DNA of 64,000 bases, from assembly GCF_019904175.1 (NCBI RefSeq), contig NZ_CP061913.1, positions 11,408,001-11,472,000 of the forward strand, in the 5' to 3' direction. Source of the stretch: Dactylosporangium vinaceum. GTDB taxonomy: Bacteria; Actinomycetota; Actinomycetes; Mycobacteriales; Micromonosporaceae. The notes beneath the pieces were generated by a model. It was not told the origin of the DNA. It did not search any database and saw nothing but the letters and a program-made list of their open reading frames with translations. Each line of letters begins with the position of its first letter. Within the stretch, counting starts at the first letter, position 1. A program made the position numbers and the translations under genes. Positions 1-8,339 of this stretch are shown here, one piece after another.

Positions 1-1508
1 CGGCGAGTGCGGCGGAGACGGGCTCGTCGGTGCTGGACGGCGCGGTGCTGCGGCCGAACGGGGCCAAGTGGAACGTCGAGTCCGGGGCGTACACCATGGC
101 GGACATCAACGCCATCACCGGTGCGCAGCAGGTGTGGGGCATGACCGACAGCGCCGGGCGGAAACTCACCGGCGCCGGGGTGGGTGTCGCCCTCATCGAC
201 TCGGGGATCGCGCCGGTTGCCGGGCTCGCCGACCCGGCGAAGGTGGCCAACGGGCCGGATCTGTCGTTCGAGTCGCAGACGCCGGGCCTGCGCTTCCGGG
301 ATACATTCGGTCACGGCACGCACATGGCCGGCATCATCGCCGGCCGGGACCCCGCCACCCCGGACACCGCGCTCACCGACCCGTCCCGGTTCGCTGGCGT
401 CGCCCCCGGCGCGCACCTGGTCAACCTCAAGGTCGCCGCGGCCGACGGCGCCGCCGACGTGTCACAGGTGATCGCCGCGATCGACTGGGCGGTCGCGCAC
501 CGCGACGACCCCGGCCTGAACATCCGCGTCATCAACCTGTCCTACGGCACCGCCTCGACTCAGGACCCGCGCGTCGACCCGCTGTCGTACGCGGTCGAGG
601 CGGCGTGGCGCAACGGCATCGTCGTGGTCGTCGCGGGCGGCAACGACGGCCCGGCCGCGACCCGGCTGACCATGCCGGCCCAGAACCCGTATGTGATCGC
701 GGTCGGCGGCGCCGACCCGCAGCGCAAGGTCGACACGAAGGACGACACCGTCGGCGCGTTCAGCAGCCGCGGCAACGCCATCCGCCACGCCGACCTGCTC
801 GCGCCCGGCCGGTCGGTCGCCTCGCTGCGTGACCCCGGCTCGACCATCGACGTCGCCTACCCGACCGGGCTGCTCACCGGCGATACCGCCGGGCGGTTCT
901 TCCGCGGCAGCGGCACCTCCCAGGCCGCCGCCGTCACCTCCGGCGCCGCCGCGCTGCTACTGCAGCAGCGCCCGAACCTGACCCCCGACCAGGTGAAGAA
1001 GCTGCTCACCAGCACGGCCACGCCGCTCAAGGGCGCCGACCCGGTCAGTGCCGGCGCCGGCGAACTGGACATCGCCGCCGCCGCCCGGGCCGCAACCCCG
1101 CTCACCGCCCAGACGTTCCCGGCCGCGACCGGCACCGGCTCCCTCGAGCTCGCCCGCGGCGGCTCGCACGTCGCCGACCCGGTCAACGACATCGAACTCA
1201 CCGGTGAACAGGACATCATGGGCCGCGCCTGGAACCCGGCCACCTGGGCCCCGGCGGCCCTGGCCGGCACCGCGTGGAACGGCGGCACCTGGAACGGCAG
1301 TACCTGGACCGGCGCCGCCTGGACGGGCACACCGGCCACCGGCCTCACCTGGACCGCAGCGAACTGGACCGGCCGGACCTGGTCCGGGCAGTCCTGGTCA
1401 GGCCGGACCTGGAGCGATGCCGTCTGGGACGGCCGGACCTGGAGCGGCCGGACCTGGAGCGGGCGAACATGGTCGGGCCGCACCTGGAGCGGCACCGCCT
1501 GGACCTAG
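1..1508 (+). CDS. Secreted subtilisin-like serine protease (S8), 5' end outside window
   Basis: The reading frame is open from base 3, so the true start and signal peptide lie to the left; GTG at 30 is only the first in-window start. Counting from that GTG, the subtilase triad is visible: Asp57 in ALIDSGIAP, His95 in GHGTHMAG and Ser297 in GTSQAAAV, with the oxyanion Asn205 in GGNDGP. After the catalytic domain (to about residue 350) the last 90 residues become a 5-residue tandem repeat of the type W-[S/T/N]-G-x-[T/S/A], with about 15 tryptophans. The family is extracellular. The tail could bind the cell wall or carbohydrate, which is inference. The gene converges on the acetyltransferase, whose stop is 65 bases away. 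Confidence 0.93.
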   Translation, partial: ASAAETGSSVLDGAVLRPNGAKWNVESGAYTMADINAITGAQQVWGMTDSAGRKLTGAGVGVALIDSGIAPVAGLADPAKVANGPDLSFESQTPGLRFRDTFGHGTHMAGIIAGRDPATPDTALTDPSRFAGVAPGAHLVNLKVAAADGAADVSQVIAAIDWAVAHRDDPGLNIRVINLSYGTASTQDPRVDPLSYAVEAAWRNGIVVVVAGGNDGPAATRLTMPAQNPYVIAVGGADPQRKVDTKDDTVGAFSSRGNAIRHADLLAPGRSVASLRDPGSTIDVAYPTGLLTGDTAGRFFRGSGTSQAAAVTSGAAALLLQQRPNLTPDQVKKLLTSTATPLKGADPVSAGAGELDIAAAARAATPLTAQTFPAATGTGSLELARGGSHVADPVNDIELTGEQDIMGRAWNPATWAPAALAGTAWNGGTWNGSTWTGAAWTGTPATGLTWTAANWTGRTWSGQSWSGRTWSDAVWDGRTWSGRTWSGRTWSGRTWSGTAWT

Positions 1509-1573
1509 ACCTCCGCACCGGCGCCGTCGGCAACCACCCGGCATGGCCGCTGTGGCGTGACGCCTGGGGCCGG

Positions 1574-2257
1574 TCACGGGTGTGCCGGGTCAGCTTCGGG
1601 GATGTAGGCGGCGGCGATGGGAGTGCGGACCGTCCAGCCCAGGCTGCGGTAGAGGTCGCGGCCCTGATCGGTGGCGACGAGGATGCCGTGGTGCAGGCCG
1701 AGCTCGGCGGCACGGTGGCTGAGGGCATGCATGACGGTGCGGCCGAGGCCGCGCCGGCGGTGCGCAGGGGCGGTCTCGACCTGGTCAATGATCCCGGCGT
1801 GGCCGACAGGTGCGAGCCGGCCCGAAGCGGCGACCTCGCCGGCGGCGTCGAGCACCGAGGCGACCACGACGTGCTCGCACACGGCGGTGCGGACGGTGTA
1901 CGGCGCCGGGGGTGCTGCGGGGCCGGCGGTGAATCGGGTCGTCATGAGATGGCCGGTGTCGGCCATGGTCCAGGCAGCGGGCAGTGCAGTGCGCAGGTCC
2001 GCCGGGCCGGCCGCGAGTTTGATCCAGGTTCCTGGTGCGGCGTGGCGCCGGGCCAGGTCGGCCAGCGACGCGTTGGTGTGGGCGGTCAGGACGTAGCGGA
2101 CGCGATGTCCCACGCGTCCGACGTGCAGGCGCCAGCCACCGGGGACCGCGGTTGGGCTCGGCACGGCGCGTGAGACGGCCCACCCGTGCACCCAGGCTGC
2201 GAGCAAATCGGGCAGGTCATCAACGGCCGGCACGGTGACATCGGTGCCAACAGTCAT
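1574..2257 (-). CDS. GNAT-family N-acetyltransferase
   Basis: This 227-residue protein carries a C-terminal GNAT fold. The acetyl-CoA loop is seen as RRRGLGRTVMHAL, followed by LGLHHGILVATDQGRDLYRSLGW, which is typical of beta-strand 6 and the last helix of the family. The N-terminal 90 residues are less conserved, so this may be a two-lobe GNAT. The open frame extends upstream, but ATG at 2257 is preceded by a purine-rich stretch (GGAAAGA) and starts a sequence with normal codon use, so I prefer it. The substrate cannot be predicted. It is monocistronic, with a pseudogene just upstream. Confidence 0.85.
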   Translation of the reverse strand: MTVGTDVTVPAVDDLPDLLAAWVHGWAVSRAVPSPTAVPGGWRLHVGRVGHRVRYVLTAHTNASLADLARRHAAPGTWIKLAAGPADLRTALPAAWTMADTGHLMTTRFTAGPAAPPAPYTVRTAVCEHVVVASVLDAAGEVAASGRLAPVGHAGIIDQVETAPAHRRRGLGRTVMHALSHRAAELGLHHGILVATDQGRDLYRSLGWTVRTPIAAAYIPEADPAHP

Positions 2258-2366
2258 GATTACGCGTTCTTTCCGCTCGGGGCGCGGCCGCAGTGACCGG
2301 CCGGCGAGGCAGGCCGCGGCCGTGCCGGGCCGGTGGGGCCAGGCCGGGGGCCTGTGCCGTGTGCGC

Positions 2367-2544
2367 TCCTGCAATCAGGTCATGGTTCCGCTGCCCGGTC
2401 TTGGCCCGTACCAGCGCCACGGCCAGACCGGCCAACAGCCAGGACCCGCTTGGTCGGGCTGGGTGGTCGAGGACCCGCGAGCGGGACCTCGGCGCCGGCG
2501 AGGTCCCCGCGGTGCTGGGCGGCGATGACGCAGGCTGGCTGGGC
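2367..2544 (-). pseudogene. Decayed paralogue of the small gene downstream of sodF
   Basis: Two frames on the minus strand together resemble the intact 94-residue protein at 4601-4885. One frame (about 2544-2475) reads VIAAQHRGDLAGAE, matching VIAAKARGDLDGAE. The other (about 2438-2367) reads LLAGLAVALVRAKTGQ, matching LLAELALGLVRAQTGQ. The distance between the blocks is about 2 bases shorter than in the intact copy, so a net 2-base loss explains the frame change. I see no complete gene in the rest of 2258-2811. Confidence 0.6.
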
Positions 2545-2811
2545 GTGGTCGAACCGCCTGCCCGCGGCCGGGGTCCATCGGGCGTCCCGCCGCCCACCCG
2601 CCGACCACATCGAGGACGCGCCAGTTAGCGCGGCCCCAGGGGCCGCCGGTCTCCGGCGCGATCACCGCCAAGACCGGCATCCTGACGACCGCACTCCACG
2701 TTCCCGCACCGCTGACTCCGCGGCGGATTCCCCGCGTTGCGGCGCTCAAGCACGCCGACGATCACCCCGTAACCTGCCGGGCAGGGAGCACCCGTTACCT
2801 GCTGACCGTCG

Positions 2812-3969
2812 CTACGCCGGTTCGGTCGGCCTCGGGCTGAGTCGCGCGGTCCAGCGGTCCTCGATCCGGCCGAACTTCCATACGGCGATCGCGACGGCCC
2901 AGGCGAGCACGAACAGGCCGACGATGGCGTAGCCGGCGTAGTCGAGGGGGATGTCGGCGATGGCGGCGAGGGGGCCGGTGGTGATGCCGGCCTGGTCGGC
3001 GAGGACGCCGATGAGTTCGATGGTCCCGATGATCAGGGCGACGGCCACGGAGATCGAGGTGATGGTGATGTTGTAGAAGACCTTGCGGACGGGTTTGGCG
3101 AACGCCCAGCCGTAGGCGGCGTTCATGAATACCCCGTCGATGGTGTCCATGAGGCACATGCCGGCGGCGAACAGGATCGGCAGGACGAGGATGGCGTAGA
3201 ACGGCAGGTTGAACGCGGCGGCGCCGCCGGCGAGGACGAGGAGGCCGACTTCGGTGGCGGTGTCGAAGCCGAGGCCGAACAGCACCCCGATCGGGTAGAT
3301 GTGCCACGGCTTGCGGACCGATTTGGTGAGGCCGCCGAGGATGCGGTTCATGAACCCGCGCTTGTTGAGCTGGTCTTCGAGTTCCTGTTCGTCGTAGTAG
3401 CCGGCCCGCATCCGGCGGAACACGCGGATGATGCCGAGCAGGACGACCAGGTTGAGGATGCCGAGGATCCACAGGAATACCCCGGACACCGACGCGCCGA
3501 TGACGCCGGTGACCGAGTGCAGTTCGGAGTCGTCGTTCTCGACCTGCCCGGCGAGGGTCTTCACCCCGACGGAGAGCAGGAACGCCAGGGTGAACACGAT
3601 GGTGGAGTGGCCGAGGGAGAACCAGAACCCCACGGACAGCGGTTTGCGGGCGTCGGGGATGCCGGTGTTGTCGGCCATGAGCTTGCGGGTGGTGTTGTCG
3701 ACGGCGGCGATGTGGTCGGCGTCGAAGGCGTGGCGCAGGCCGAAGGTGTAGGCGAGGATGCCGACGCCGACGGTGAAGACGGGGTGGTCGCCGCCGAGCT
3801 GGAAGTGTTCGGGGGCGACGAGGCCGAACAGCACGCCGAAGCCGATGACGTGCAGCAGGGCGATGAACGCGGCCATGCCGGACAGGGAGCGCCAGTCGTG
3901 GGGGTTGAGGCTGCGGCGGAACCGGGTCGGGCCGGAGCCGTCCACGGCCATGGTGTCGGGGGCACTCAT
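2812..3969 (-). CDS. nicT: Nickel/cobalt permease of the NiCoT (HoxN/NixA) family
   Basis: This 385-residue polytopic membrane protein has about eight hydrophobic segments. The NiCoT signature in transmembrane segment 2 is explicit, in the form RHAFDADHIAAVDNTTRK (around residue 80), and a second conserved block, LGFDTATEVGLL, follows in the middle. The family imports Ni2+ and sometimes Co2+ at high affinity. A Nur-type box lies 55-71 bases upstream of the ATG, and Fe/Mn-SOD and a Fur-family regulator lie 1-2 kb away, so nickel is the likely substrate. The start is preceded by GAAGAAGG. The gene diverges from the unknown gene at 4051. Confidence 0.93.
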   Translation of the reverse strand: MSAPDTMAVDGSGPTRFRRSLNPHDWRSLSGMAAFIALLHVIGFGVLFGLVAPEHFQLGGDHPVFTVGVGILAYTFGLRHAFDADHIAAVDNTTRKLMADNTGIPDARKPLSVGFWFSLGHSTIVFTLAFLLSVGVKTLAGQVENDDSELHSVTGVIGASVSGVFLWILGILNLVVLLGIIRVFRRMRAGYYDEQELEDQLNKRGFMNRILGGLTKSVRKPWHIYPIGVLFGLGFDTATEVGLLVLAGGAAAFNLPFYAILVLPILFAAGMCLMDTIDGVFMNAAYGWAFAKPVRKVFYNITITSISVAVALIIGTIELIGVLADQAGITTGPLAAIADIPLDYAGYAIVGLFVLAWAVAIAVWKFGRIEDRWTARLSPRPTEPA

Positions 3970-4023
3970 GGGAGACCTTCTTCACGAGTAAAGGTGATCG
4001 GCAGGAGCACCGGCGCTCCACTG

Positions 4024-4040
4024 TTGCAACTTACTGGCAA
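4024..4040. promoter_or_regulatory. Nur-type box between nicT and the gene at 4051
   Basis: On the minus strand it reads TTGCCA-N5-TTGCAA. This fits the Nur consensus that I recall from Streptomyces (tTGCaa-N5-ttGCAA) at 11 of 12 positions. It lies between two divergent starts, so it could control both genes. The same half-sites recur at 5539-5555. Confidence 0.7.
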
Positions 4041-4050
4041 ATACAGCACA

Positions 4051-4626
4051 GTGGCAGTGGTGGAGCGTGACGATCGTGGCCGGGTCCGCGTCGAGGTGCT
4101 GATCGTGGGGGCTCGCGACGGGGCGGTGTGGTACCGCCCGGTCGCGGGTGAGCTGCCCGCAGGCGTGCATCCTGATGCTGCGGCGACGGGGTTGGCCGCT
4201 GCACCGTTGAGCGCTCGGGCGGTGGTGGTGCCGGCCGGGCAGGGCGGCGTCCAGTGCGATGGTCCTCAGCCTGTCTGGGCGCCGCCCCCTCTGACGATTC
4301 TGCACTCCACCTCCTGGCGCTACACCGACGGCGTGGTCGTGCTCACCTACGTCGCGGTCCTCGACGGCGAGCCTGCGCCAGGCGCGGTCCGGCTCGGCCC
4401 GCATGGCATCGCTCGCTCGGCTGACCCGACCGCGCCGAGCCCGGCGCAGGTGTGCCTGGACGCGGTCGCCACCCACGCCGCTCGGCACCTTGCCTGGCTG
4501 CGCGTCGGCGACGAAGCCGTGGCGACCGCCCTGGCCGGGCATCCCGCCCTGTGGCGGGCCCTGGACGGCTACGAGCCGGCCTTGGCCGGCGGGCTCGGCG
4601 TCACTGAGCCGGTCCCGGTCCGGTAG
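4051..4626 (+). CDS. Conserved-looking hypothetical protein, candidate Nur target
   Basis: This 191-residue soluble protein has no family I recognise. The frame begins at GTG 4051 with the sequence VAVVERDDRGRVRVEVL, and there is a hydrophobic core segment HSTSWRYTDGVVVLTYVAVLD around residue 100. The frame remains open further upstream, but that part lies antisense inside nicT. No Shine-Dalgarno sequence precedes the GTG, and the Nur-type box ends 10 bases before it, so the mRNA may be leaderless and repressed by nickel-loaded Nur. Its 3' end overlaps the convergent gene at 4601 by 26 bases. Codon use is normal for the genome. Confidence 0.7.
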   Translation: MAVVERDDRGRVRVEVLIVGARDGAVWYRPVAGELPAGVHPDAAATGLAAAPLSARAVVVPAGQGGVQCDGPQPVWAPPPLTILHSTSWRYTDGVVVLTYVAVLDGEPAPGAVRLGPHGIARSADPTAPSPAQVCLDAVATHAARHLAWLRVGDEAVATALAGHPALWRALDGYEPALAGGLGVTEPVPVR

Positions 4627-4885
4627 CCGGCGGCGCGGCGAGGGCCTGCTCGACGAGGAGGCTGAGCTCGCGGACGAGGTCGTCCATCGACTGGCCGGTC
4701 TGCGCCCGGACCAGGCCAAGGGCCAGCTCGGCGAGCAGCGCGAACGCCTGGGCCTGCTCGGCCGGCGTGGTGAAGGCCGCGAGGAGGGCCTCGGCGCCGT
4801 CGAGGTCACCGCGCGCTTTCGCGGCGATGACCCCGGCGGCACGTTGGACCGCCTCGGCCGCGCGGGCCGGGGACGGTGCACCCAT
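4601..4885 (-). CDS. Small helical hypothetical protein in the sodF operon
   Basis: This 94-residue, alanine- and leucine-rich protein starts 4 bases after the sodF stop, so it is probably cotranscribed with sodF. The body is predicted to be helical, with the motif ELALGLVRAQTGQSMDDLVRE near the C-terminus and a Pro-rich end. I do not recognise the family. A frameshifted relative is present at 2367-2544, so the family has duplicated locally. A role linked to superoxide dismutase or nickel starvation is inferred only from position. Confidence 0.7.
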   Translation of the reverse strand: MGAPSPARAAEAVQRAAGVIAAKARGDLDGAEALLAAFTTPAEQAQAFALLAELALGLVRAQTGQSMDDLVRELSLLVEQALAAPPATGPGPAQ

Positions 4886-4889
4886 CCGG

Positions 4890-5501
4890 CTACGCGGCCG
4901 GGTTCGCGGTCGCGGCGGCGTAGCGGGCCTGCACATCAGCCCAGTTGACCAGGTTCCACAGCCGGTCGACGTAGTCCGGGCGGACGTTCTTGTACTGCAG
5001 GTAGTAGGCGTGCTCCCACGCGTCGAACACCAGCAGCGGCGTGGAGCCCTGCCCGACGTTGCCGTGGTGGTCGTAGACCTGCTCCACGAGCAGCCGCCGG
5101 CCGAGCGGCTCCCACGCCAAGACACCCCAGCCGGAGCCCTGCACCGACTTCGTCGCCGCGGACAGCTGCCCGGCGAACGCCTCGAACGATCCGAAGTGCT
5201 CGGTGATGGCGTCGGCGAGGTCGCCGTCGGGGCGGTCACCGCCGTCCGGGGACAGGTTGTTCCAGAAGATCGAATGCAGGACATGTCCGGACAGGTTGAA
5301 TGCCAGGGTCTTCTCCACCCCCACGAGGGCGGCGAAGTCGCCACGCTCCCGCAGCTCGGCGAGCTGGTCGAGCGCGTCGTTGCTGCCCTTGACGTAGGCG
5401 GCGTGGTGCTTGTCGTGGTGCAGCTCCAGGATCTGCCCCGACATCGCGGGCTCGAGGGCGCCGTAGTCGTAGGGCAGATCGGGCAGCGTATAGCCGGCCA
5501 T
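4890..5501 (-). CDS. sodF: Fe/Mn superoxide dismutase
   Basis: This 203-residue protein is full length for the iron/manganese SOD family. The metal ligands are visible: His28 in ELHHDKHH, His76 in GHVLHSIFW, and Asp160 and His164 in DAWEHAYY. It removes superoxide in the cytoplasm. ATG at 5501 is preceded by GGGAGGA. In Streptomyces coelicolor the nickel-responsive regulator Nur represses sodF when nickel is plentiful. Here a Nur-type box lies 38-54 bases upstream, and the Fur-family gene is divergent across the same 85-base spacer, so the same logic is likely. Iron rather than manganese is inferred from this context. Confidence 0.95.
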   Translation of the reverse strand: MAGYTLPDLPYDYGALEPAMSGQILELHHDKHHAAYVKGSNDALDQLAELRERGDFAALVGVEKTLAFNLSGHVLHSIFWNNLSPDGGDRPDGDLADAITEHFGSFEAFAGQLSAATKSVQGSGWGVLAWEPLGRRLLVEQVYDHHGNVGQGSTPLLVFDAWEHAYYLQYKNVRPDYVDRLWNLVNWADVQARYAAATANPAA

Positions 5502-5538
5502 GCGCAGTCCTCCCGAGGGTTCTGCAACTTGTTTGTTT

Positions 5539-5555
5539 CTGCCACCATATTGCAA
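5539..5555. promoter_or_regulatory. Nur-type box between sodF and nur
   Basis: On the plus strand it reads CTGCCA-N5-TTGCAA, 10 of 12 matches to the Nur consensus as I recall it. It shares its TGCCA and TTGCAA halves with the box in front of nicT. It lies in the divergent sodF/nur spacer, so it could serve sodF, nur, or both. Confidence 0.7.
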
Positions 5556-5586
5556 TAAGACTCGAGCTGGAGGTGGAGGGAGGGTG

Positions 5587-6036
5587 ATGCGGACCGCAGA
5601 CGAGCGCATCGCCGCCGCGCTGAGCGCCCTGCGCGCCGCTGGCGGCCGGGCGACCAGCGCCCGCGGAGCGGTCCTGCGCGTCCTGGCCGCCGCGACCCAC
5701 CTCAGCGCCGCCGAGGTCCATGCCCGGCTCACCGCCGACGGCCTCCCGGCCGACCTGTCCACGGTGCACCGGGTGCTCGCCGCCCTCACCGACATCGGCG
5801 TGGTCCACGTCGTGCCGATCGGCGGCGTCCTCACCTACGGTCTTGCCGACCGGCCGCACCATCACACCGTGTGCCGCCGCTGCGGCACCGTCCGCCGGCT
5901 CCCCCGGGCAGCCGTCGCCGCGGTCATCGCGGCCGCCACCGCCGACGGGACGTTCACCACCGACAGCGACGGCCGCGACGGCGGCGTCGTCGTCTACGGC
6001 AACTGCACCGCCTGCCCGACGCGACCCGCCCGATGA
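5587..6036 (+). CDS. nur: Fur-family metal regulator, probably nickel-responsive Nur
   Basis: This 149-residue protein has the Fur layout: an N-terminal winged helix with recognition-helix region DLSTVHRVLAAL (about 57-68), then the metal-binding dimer domain with His91-93 in RPHHHTVC. Two CxxC pairs, C96/C99 and C140/C143, form the usual structural zinc site. A strong GGAGG lies upstream; GTG at 5584 is an alternative start. Calling it Nur rather than Fur or Zur rests on the neighbouring sodF and nicT genes and their Nur-type boxes, not on residues alone. The stop overlaps the start of the truncated MFS gene by 4 bases (ATGA). Confidence 0.85.
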   Translation: MRTADERIAAALSALRAAGGRATSARGAVLRVLAAATHLSAAEVHARLTADGLPADLSTVHRVLAALTDIGVVHVVPIGGVLTYGLADRPHHHTVCRRCGTVRRLPRAAVAAVIAAATADGTFTTDSDGRDGGVVVYGNCTACPTRPAR

Positions 6037-6338
6037 GCACCCAACCCACCCAGCTCGCCCGCCCTCTGCTCCCGGGCGGCCGGTCAGGCCGGCTGTTGAC
6101 GGCATCGAACCTGGTCTTCACGCTCGGCAGCGGCATGTACCTCACCGCCGGCGTGCTGTACTTCACCGAGGCCGCCCGACTCCCCGCCGGTCAGGTCGGG
6201 TTCGGCCTCGCCGGGCTCGTCCCCCTCGTCCTGGGCATCGTGGTCGGGCACCTCGCCTCGCCGGGACGGCGGTACCACTCGCCGTCCGGCACGCCACTCG
6301 CAGGCCCAGCCCCGCTGCACGCCAGCTGGAAACTGTGA
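6033..6338 (+). pseudogene. N-terminal remnant of an MFS transporter
   Basis: The frame starts in a 4-base overlap with the nur stop and encodes 101 residues. The first 70 look like the first two membrane segments of an MFS permease: LLTASNLVFTLGSGMYLTAG and then VGFGLAGLVPLVLGIVVGHLA. The usual D-R-x-G loop after GHLA is missing and unrelated sequence follows to the stop, so about 75% of the gene has been lost. Decay was probably caused by the insertion or deletion that placed the integrase just downstream. A residual small membrane protein may still be made. Confidence 0.65.
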
Positions 6339-6788
6339 CCACACCGTGCAACGGGACCGGGGGGTGCACCTGCCGGATCAGCGGCGGTCGGGACACCGTA
6401 GGTGTCAACCAGCGCCTCCTGACTGCCGGGGTACCGAGGTGCAGCGCATACAATCAGGCAGTGCACACACGGCAGACGGCGTCGTCTACCTGGGGCAAAG
6501 TCCCGGCTACCTGAGGCTGTCAGCGCTTCCGCAAAATTGACCCCGTGCGAGTTGGCGGGTTCCAAGACCGCCCGGGGGTCAGTCTTCCGGGAGCGCCGAC
6601 AGAAGCAGGTCGACACTGGATCCGGCATCGCGTTCTACCTATAAACACCGAAGCTTGCGTAGGCTCGGCACCGCCCGCCTGGATCTGCGCGAAGGGTCCC
6701 GACCCATCTGTCGCTCGTCTGGGTGACGTGCATCTGCCGTGGCCCACGCACCCTGGATGCCACAACGGCTTCAACGAAGGGCGCGGTC
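6339..6788. other. Gene-free stretch between the MFS remnant and the integrase
   Basis: I see no convincing gene, and in particular no small excisionase-like frame just before the integrase. The stretch holds the junction where MFS similarity stops (near 6270) and the promoter region of the integrase. No copy of the tRNA-derived core was found here by eye. Confidence 0.5.
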
Positions 6789-8339
6789 ATGGCGGACACA
6801 GGTGTGATCTTCAAACGGTGCGGATGCCGCAACGACGCCAACCGCCGACTTGAACGGGCCTGTCCGCGGCTCTCCGAGCGTGGGCACGGTTCCTGGTACT
6901 TCCACTGCTCCGCCACGAACCTGCTCGGCCGCCCCGAACGCGCCCGCCGGGGCGGCTACCGGTCGCAGGCCGCGGCCCGCCGCGCCCGCGACGAGTGGCT
7001 GGCCACCACCGGCGAAGACCGCACCGCCCGGTCCTGGACAGTGGAACGTTGGCTGCGGTACTGGCTGTCCAGCCGCACCAGCATCCGCCCGACCACCAAA
7101 CTGCACTACACCCGCGACGTCGAACGCGTCCTCATCCCGCACCTCGGCCGGCTGTGCCTGGCCGACCTCGACGCCCGCCGGCTCCGCACCATCTTCACCG
7201 AGATCGCCCAAACCACGAACACCAAAGGCCAACCGCAGTCAGCCTCGGCCATGCAGCACCTGCGCACCACCCTGCGCGCCGCGCTCAACCTTGCAGTCCG
7301 CGAAGGCGTCATCGCCACCAACCCGGCCCGACACATCGAGGTTCCCTCCTACCGCAAACCCCATGCCAAGGTCTGGACCGACGGCCGCGTCGCCGAATGG
7401 CAACGCACTGGCGAACGACCTTCCGTCGCGGTGTGGACAGCCGACCAACTCGCCACGTTCCTGCACGGTGTCACCAACGACGCGTTGTTCGCCCTGTGGT
7501 GGCTCACCGCCCTGCGCGGCCTGCGCCGAGGGGAGGCGTGCGGGCTGCGCTGGTCCGAGCTCGACCTCGACCACGGCGTGCTGTTCGTCGTCCGCAACCG
7601 CACCACCGCCGGCTACCAGGTTGTGGAGGGCGAACCGAAGACCGCCGCCGGACGCCGGGCCGTCGCCCTCGACCGGCGCACCGTGAAAGTGCTCCGCGAG
7701 CACCGCCGCCGCCAGACCCAGCAGCGGGAACGGCGGCTCGCCGCCGGGAAGGTGTGGCACGACTCCGGGTACGTGTTCGTCGGCAAGGAGGGCAACCCGA
7801 TCCACCCCAGCTATGCCAGCGGACGGTTCCGGCTCCTCGTCAAACGCGCCGGCATCCCACCCGTACGGCTGCACGACCTCCGCCACGGCGCCGCGTCCCT
7901 CGCCCACGAGGCGGGCGCGGACCTCAAGACGCTGCAGGACCTGCTCGGACACTCCAGCATCGTGATCACCGCCGACACCTACACCAGCGTGCTACCCCTC
8001 GCCCAGCGCAAATGCGCCGACGCCACCGCGAAGCTAGTCCTCGCCGCCGACCGCCGCACCCGGGAGAAGATCCGCGGCAAGAGCCGACGGAACCGACGCC
8101 ACCAGCGACCCGCGAAAGGTGTGCCGACCCCGGCACGGCCCGCCAACGACAAGAAGCCGCAGGTCACACCACCGACGACCGGAACGGCATCACGGACCGT
8201 CACGACACCACCATCGCACCCGCGTGACACCCACCGTCCACAGAGGACAGAAACGACAAGAGGCCTGAACCGCATTCCCGCAGGTCAGGCCTCTGACGAT
8301 CTTGCGCGCCCGAAGGGACTCGAACCCCTAACCTTCTGA
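6789..8339 (+). CDS. int: Tyrosine recombinase/integrase ending inside its att core
   Basis: This 516-residue phage-type integrase begins with a Cys-containing segment (FKRCGCRNDANRR) and an arm-binding region. A SAM-like core-binding domain (about 75-170) and the catalytic domain follow. Catalytic signatures are ALRGLRRGEACGLRW (first Arg, about 245), HDLRHGAAS (about 361-369), LGHSS (about 387) and the nucleophile Tyr in ADTYTSV (about 397). A long basic tail follows. The final codons read ARPKGLEPLTF, and the stop falls within the tRNA-derived repeat at 8305-8347, so the C-terminus is encoded by the att core. No excisionase or replication gene accompanies it, so it is either an orphan or the end of an element lying to the left. 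Confidence 0.93.
   Translation: MADTGVIFKRCGCRNDANRRLERACPRLSERGHGSWYFHCSATNLLGRPERARRGGYRSQAAARRARDEWLATTGEDRTARSWTVERWLRYWLSSRTSIRPTTKLHYTRDVERVLIPHLGRLCLADLDARRLRTIFTEIAQTTNTKGQPQSASAMQHLRTTLRAALNLAVREGVIATNPARHIEVPSYRKPHAKVWTDGRVAEWQRTGERPSVAVWTADQLATFLHGVTNDALFALWWLTALRGLRRGEACGLRWSELDLDHGVLFVVRNRTTAGYQVVEGEPKTAAGRRAVALDRRTVKVLREHRRRQTQQRERRLAAGKVWHDSGYVFVGKEGNPIHPSYASGRFRLLVKRAGIPPVRLHDLRHGAASLAHEAGADLKTLQDLLGHSSIVITADTYTSVLPLAQRKCADATAKLVLAADRRTREKIRGKSRRNRRHQRPAKGVPTPARPANDKKPQVTPPTTGTASRTVTTPPSHPRDTHRPQRTETTRGLNRIPAGQASDDLARPKGLEPLTF
8259..8294. repeat. Inverted repeat inside the 3' end of int
   Basis: AGAGGCCTGA and TCAGGCCTCT form a perfect 10-bp stem around a 16-base loop, just before the tRNA-derived core. 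It could be a terminator-like structure or an integrase arm or accessory site. There is no T-tract. Confidence 0.5.

Noticed and set aside
3970..4050. A cobalamin riboswitch in front of the nickel permease
   Set aside because: The leader is too short and lacks the B12 box. The Nur-type box explains control better.
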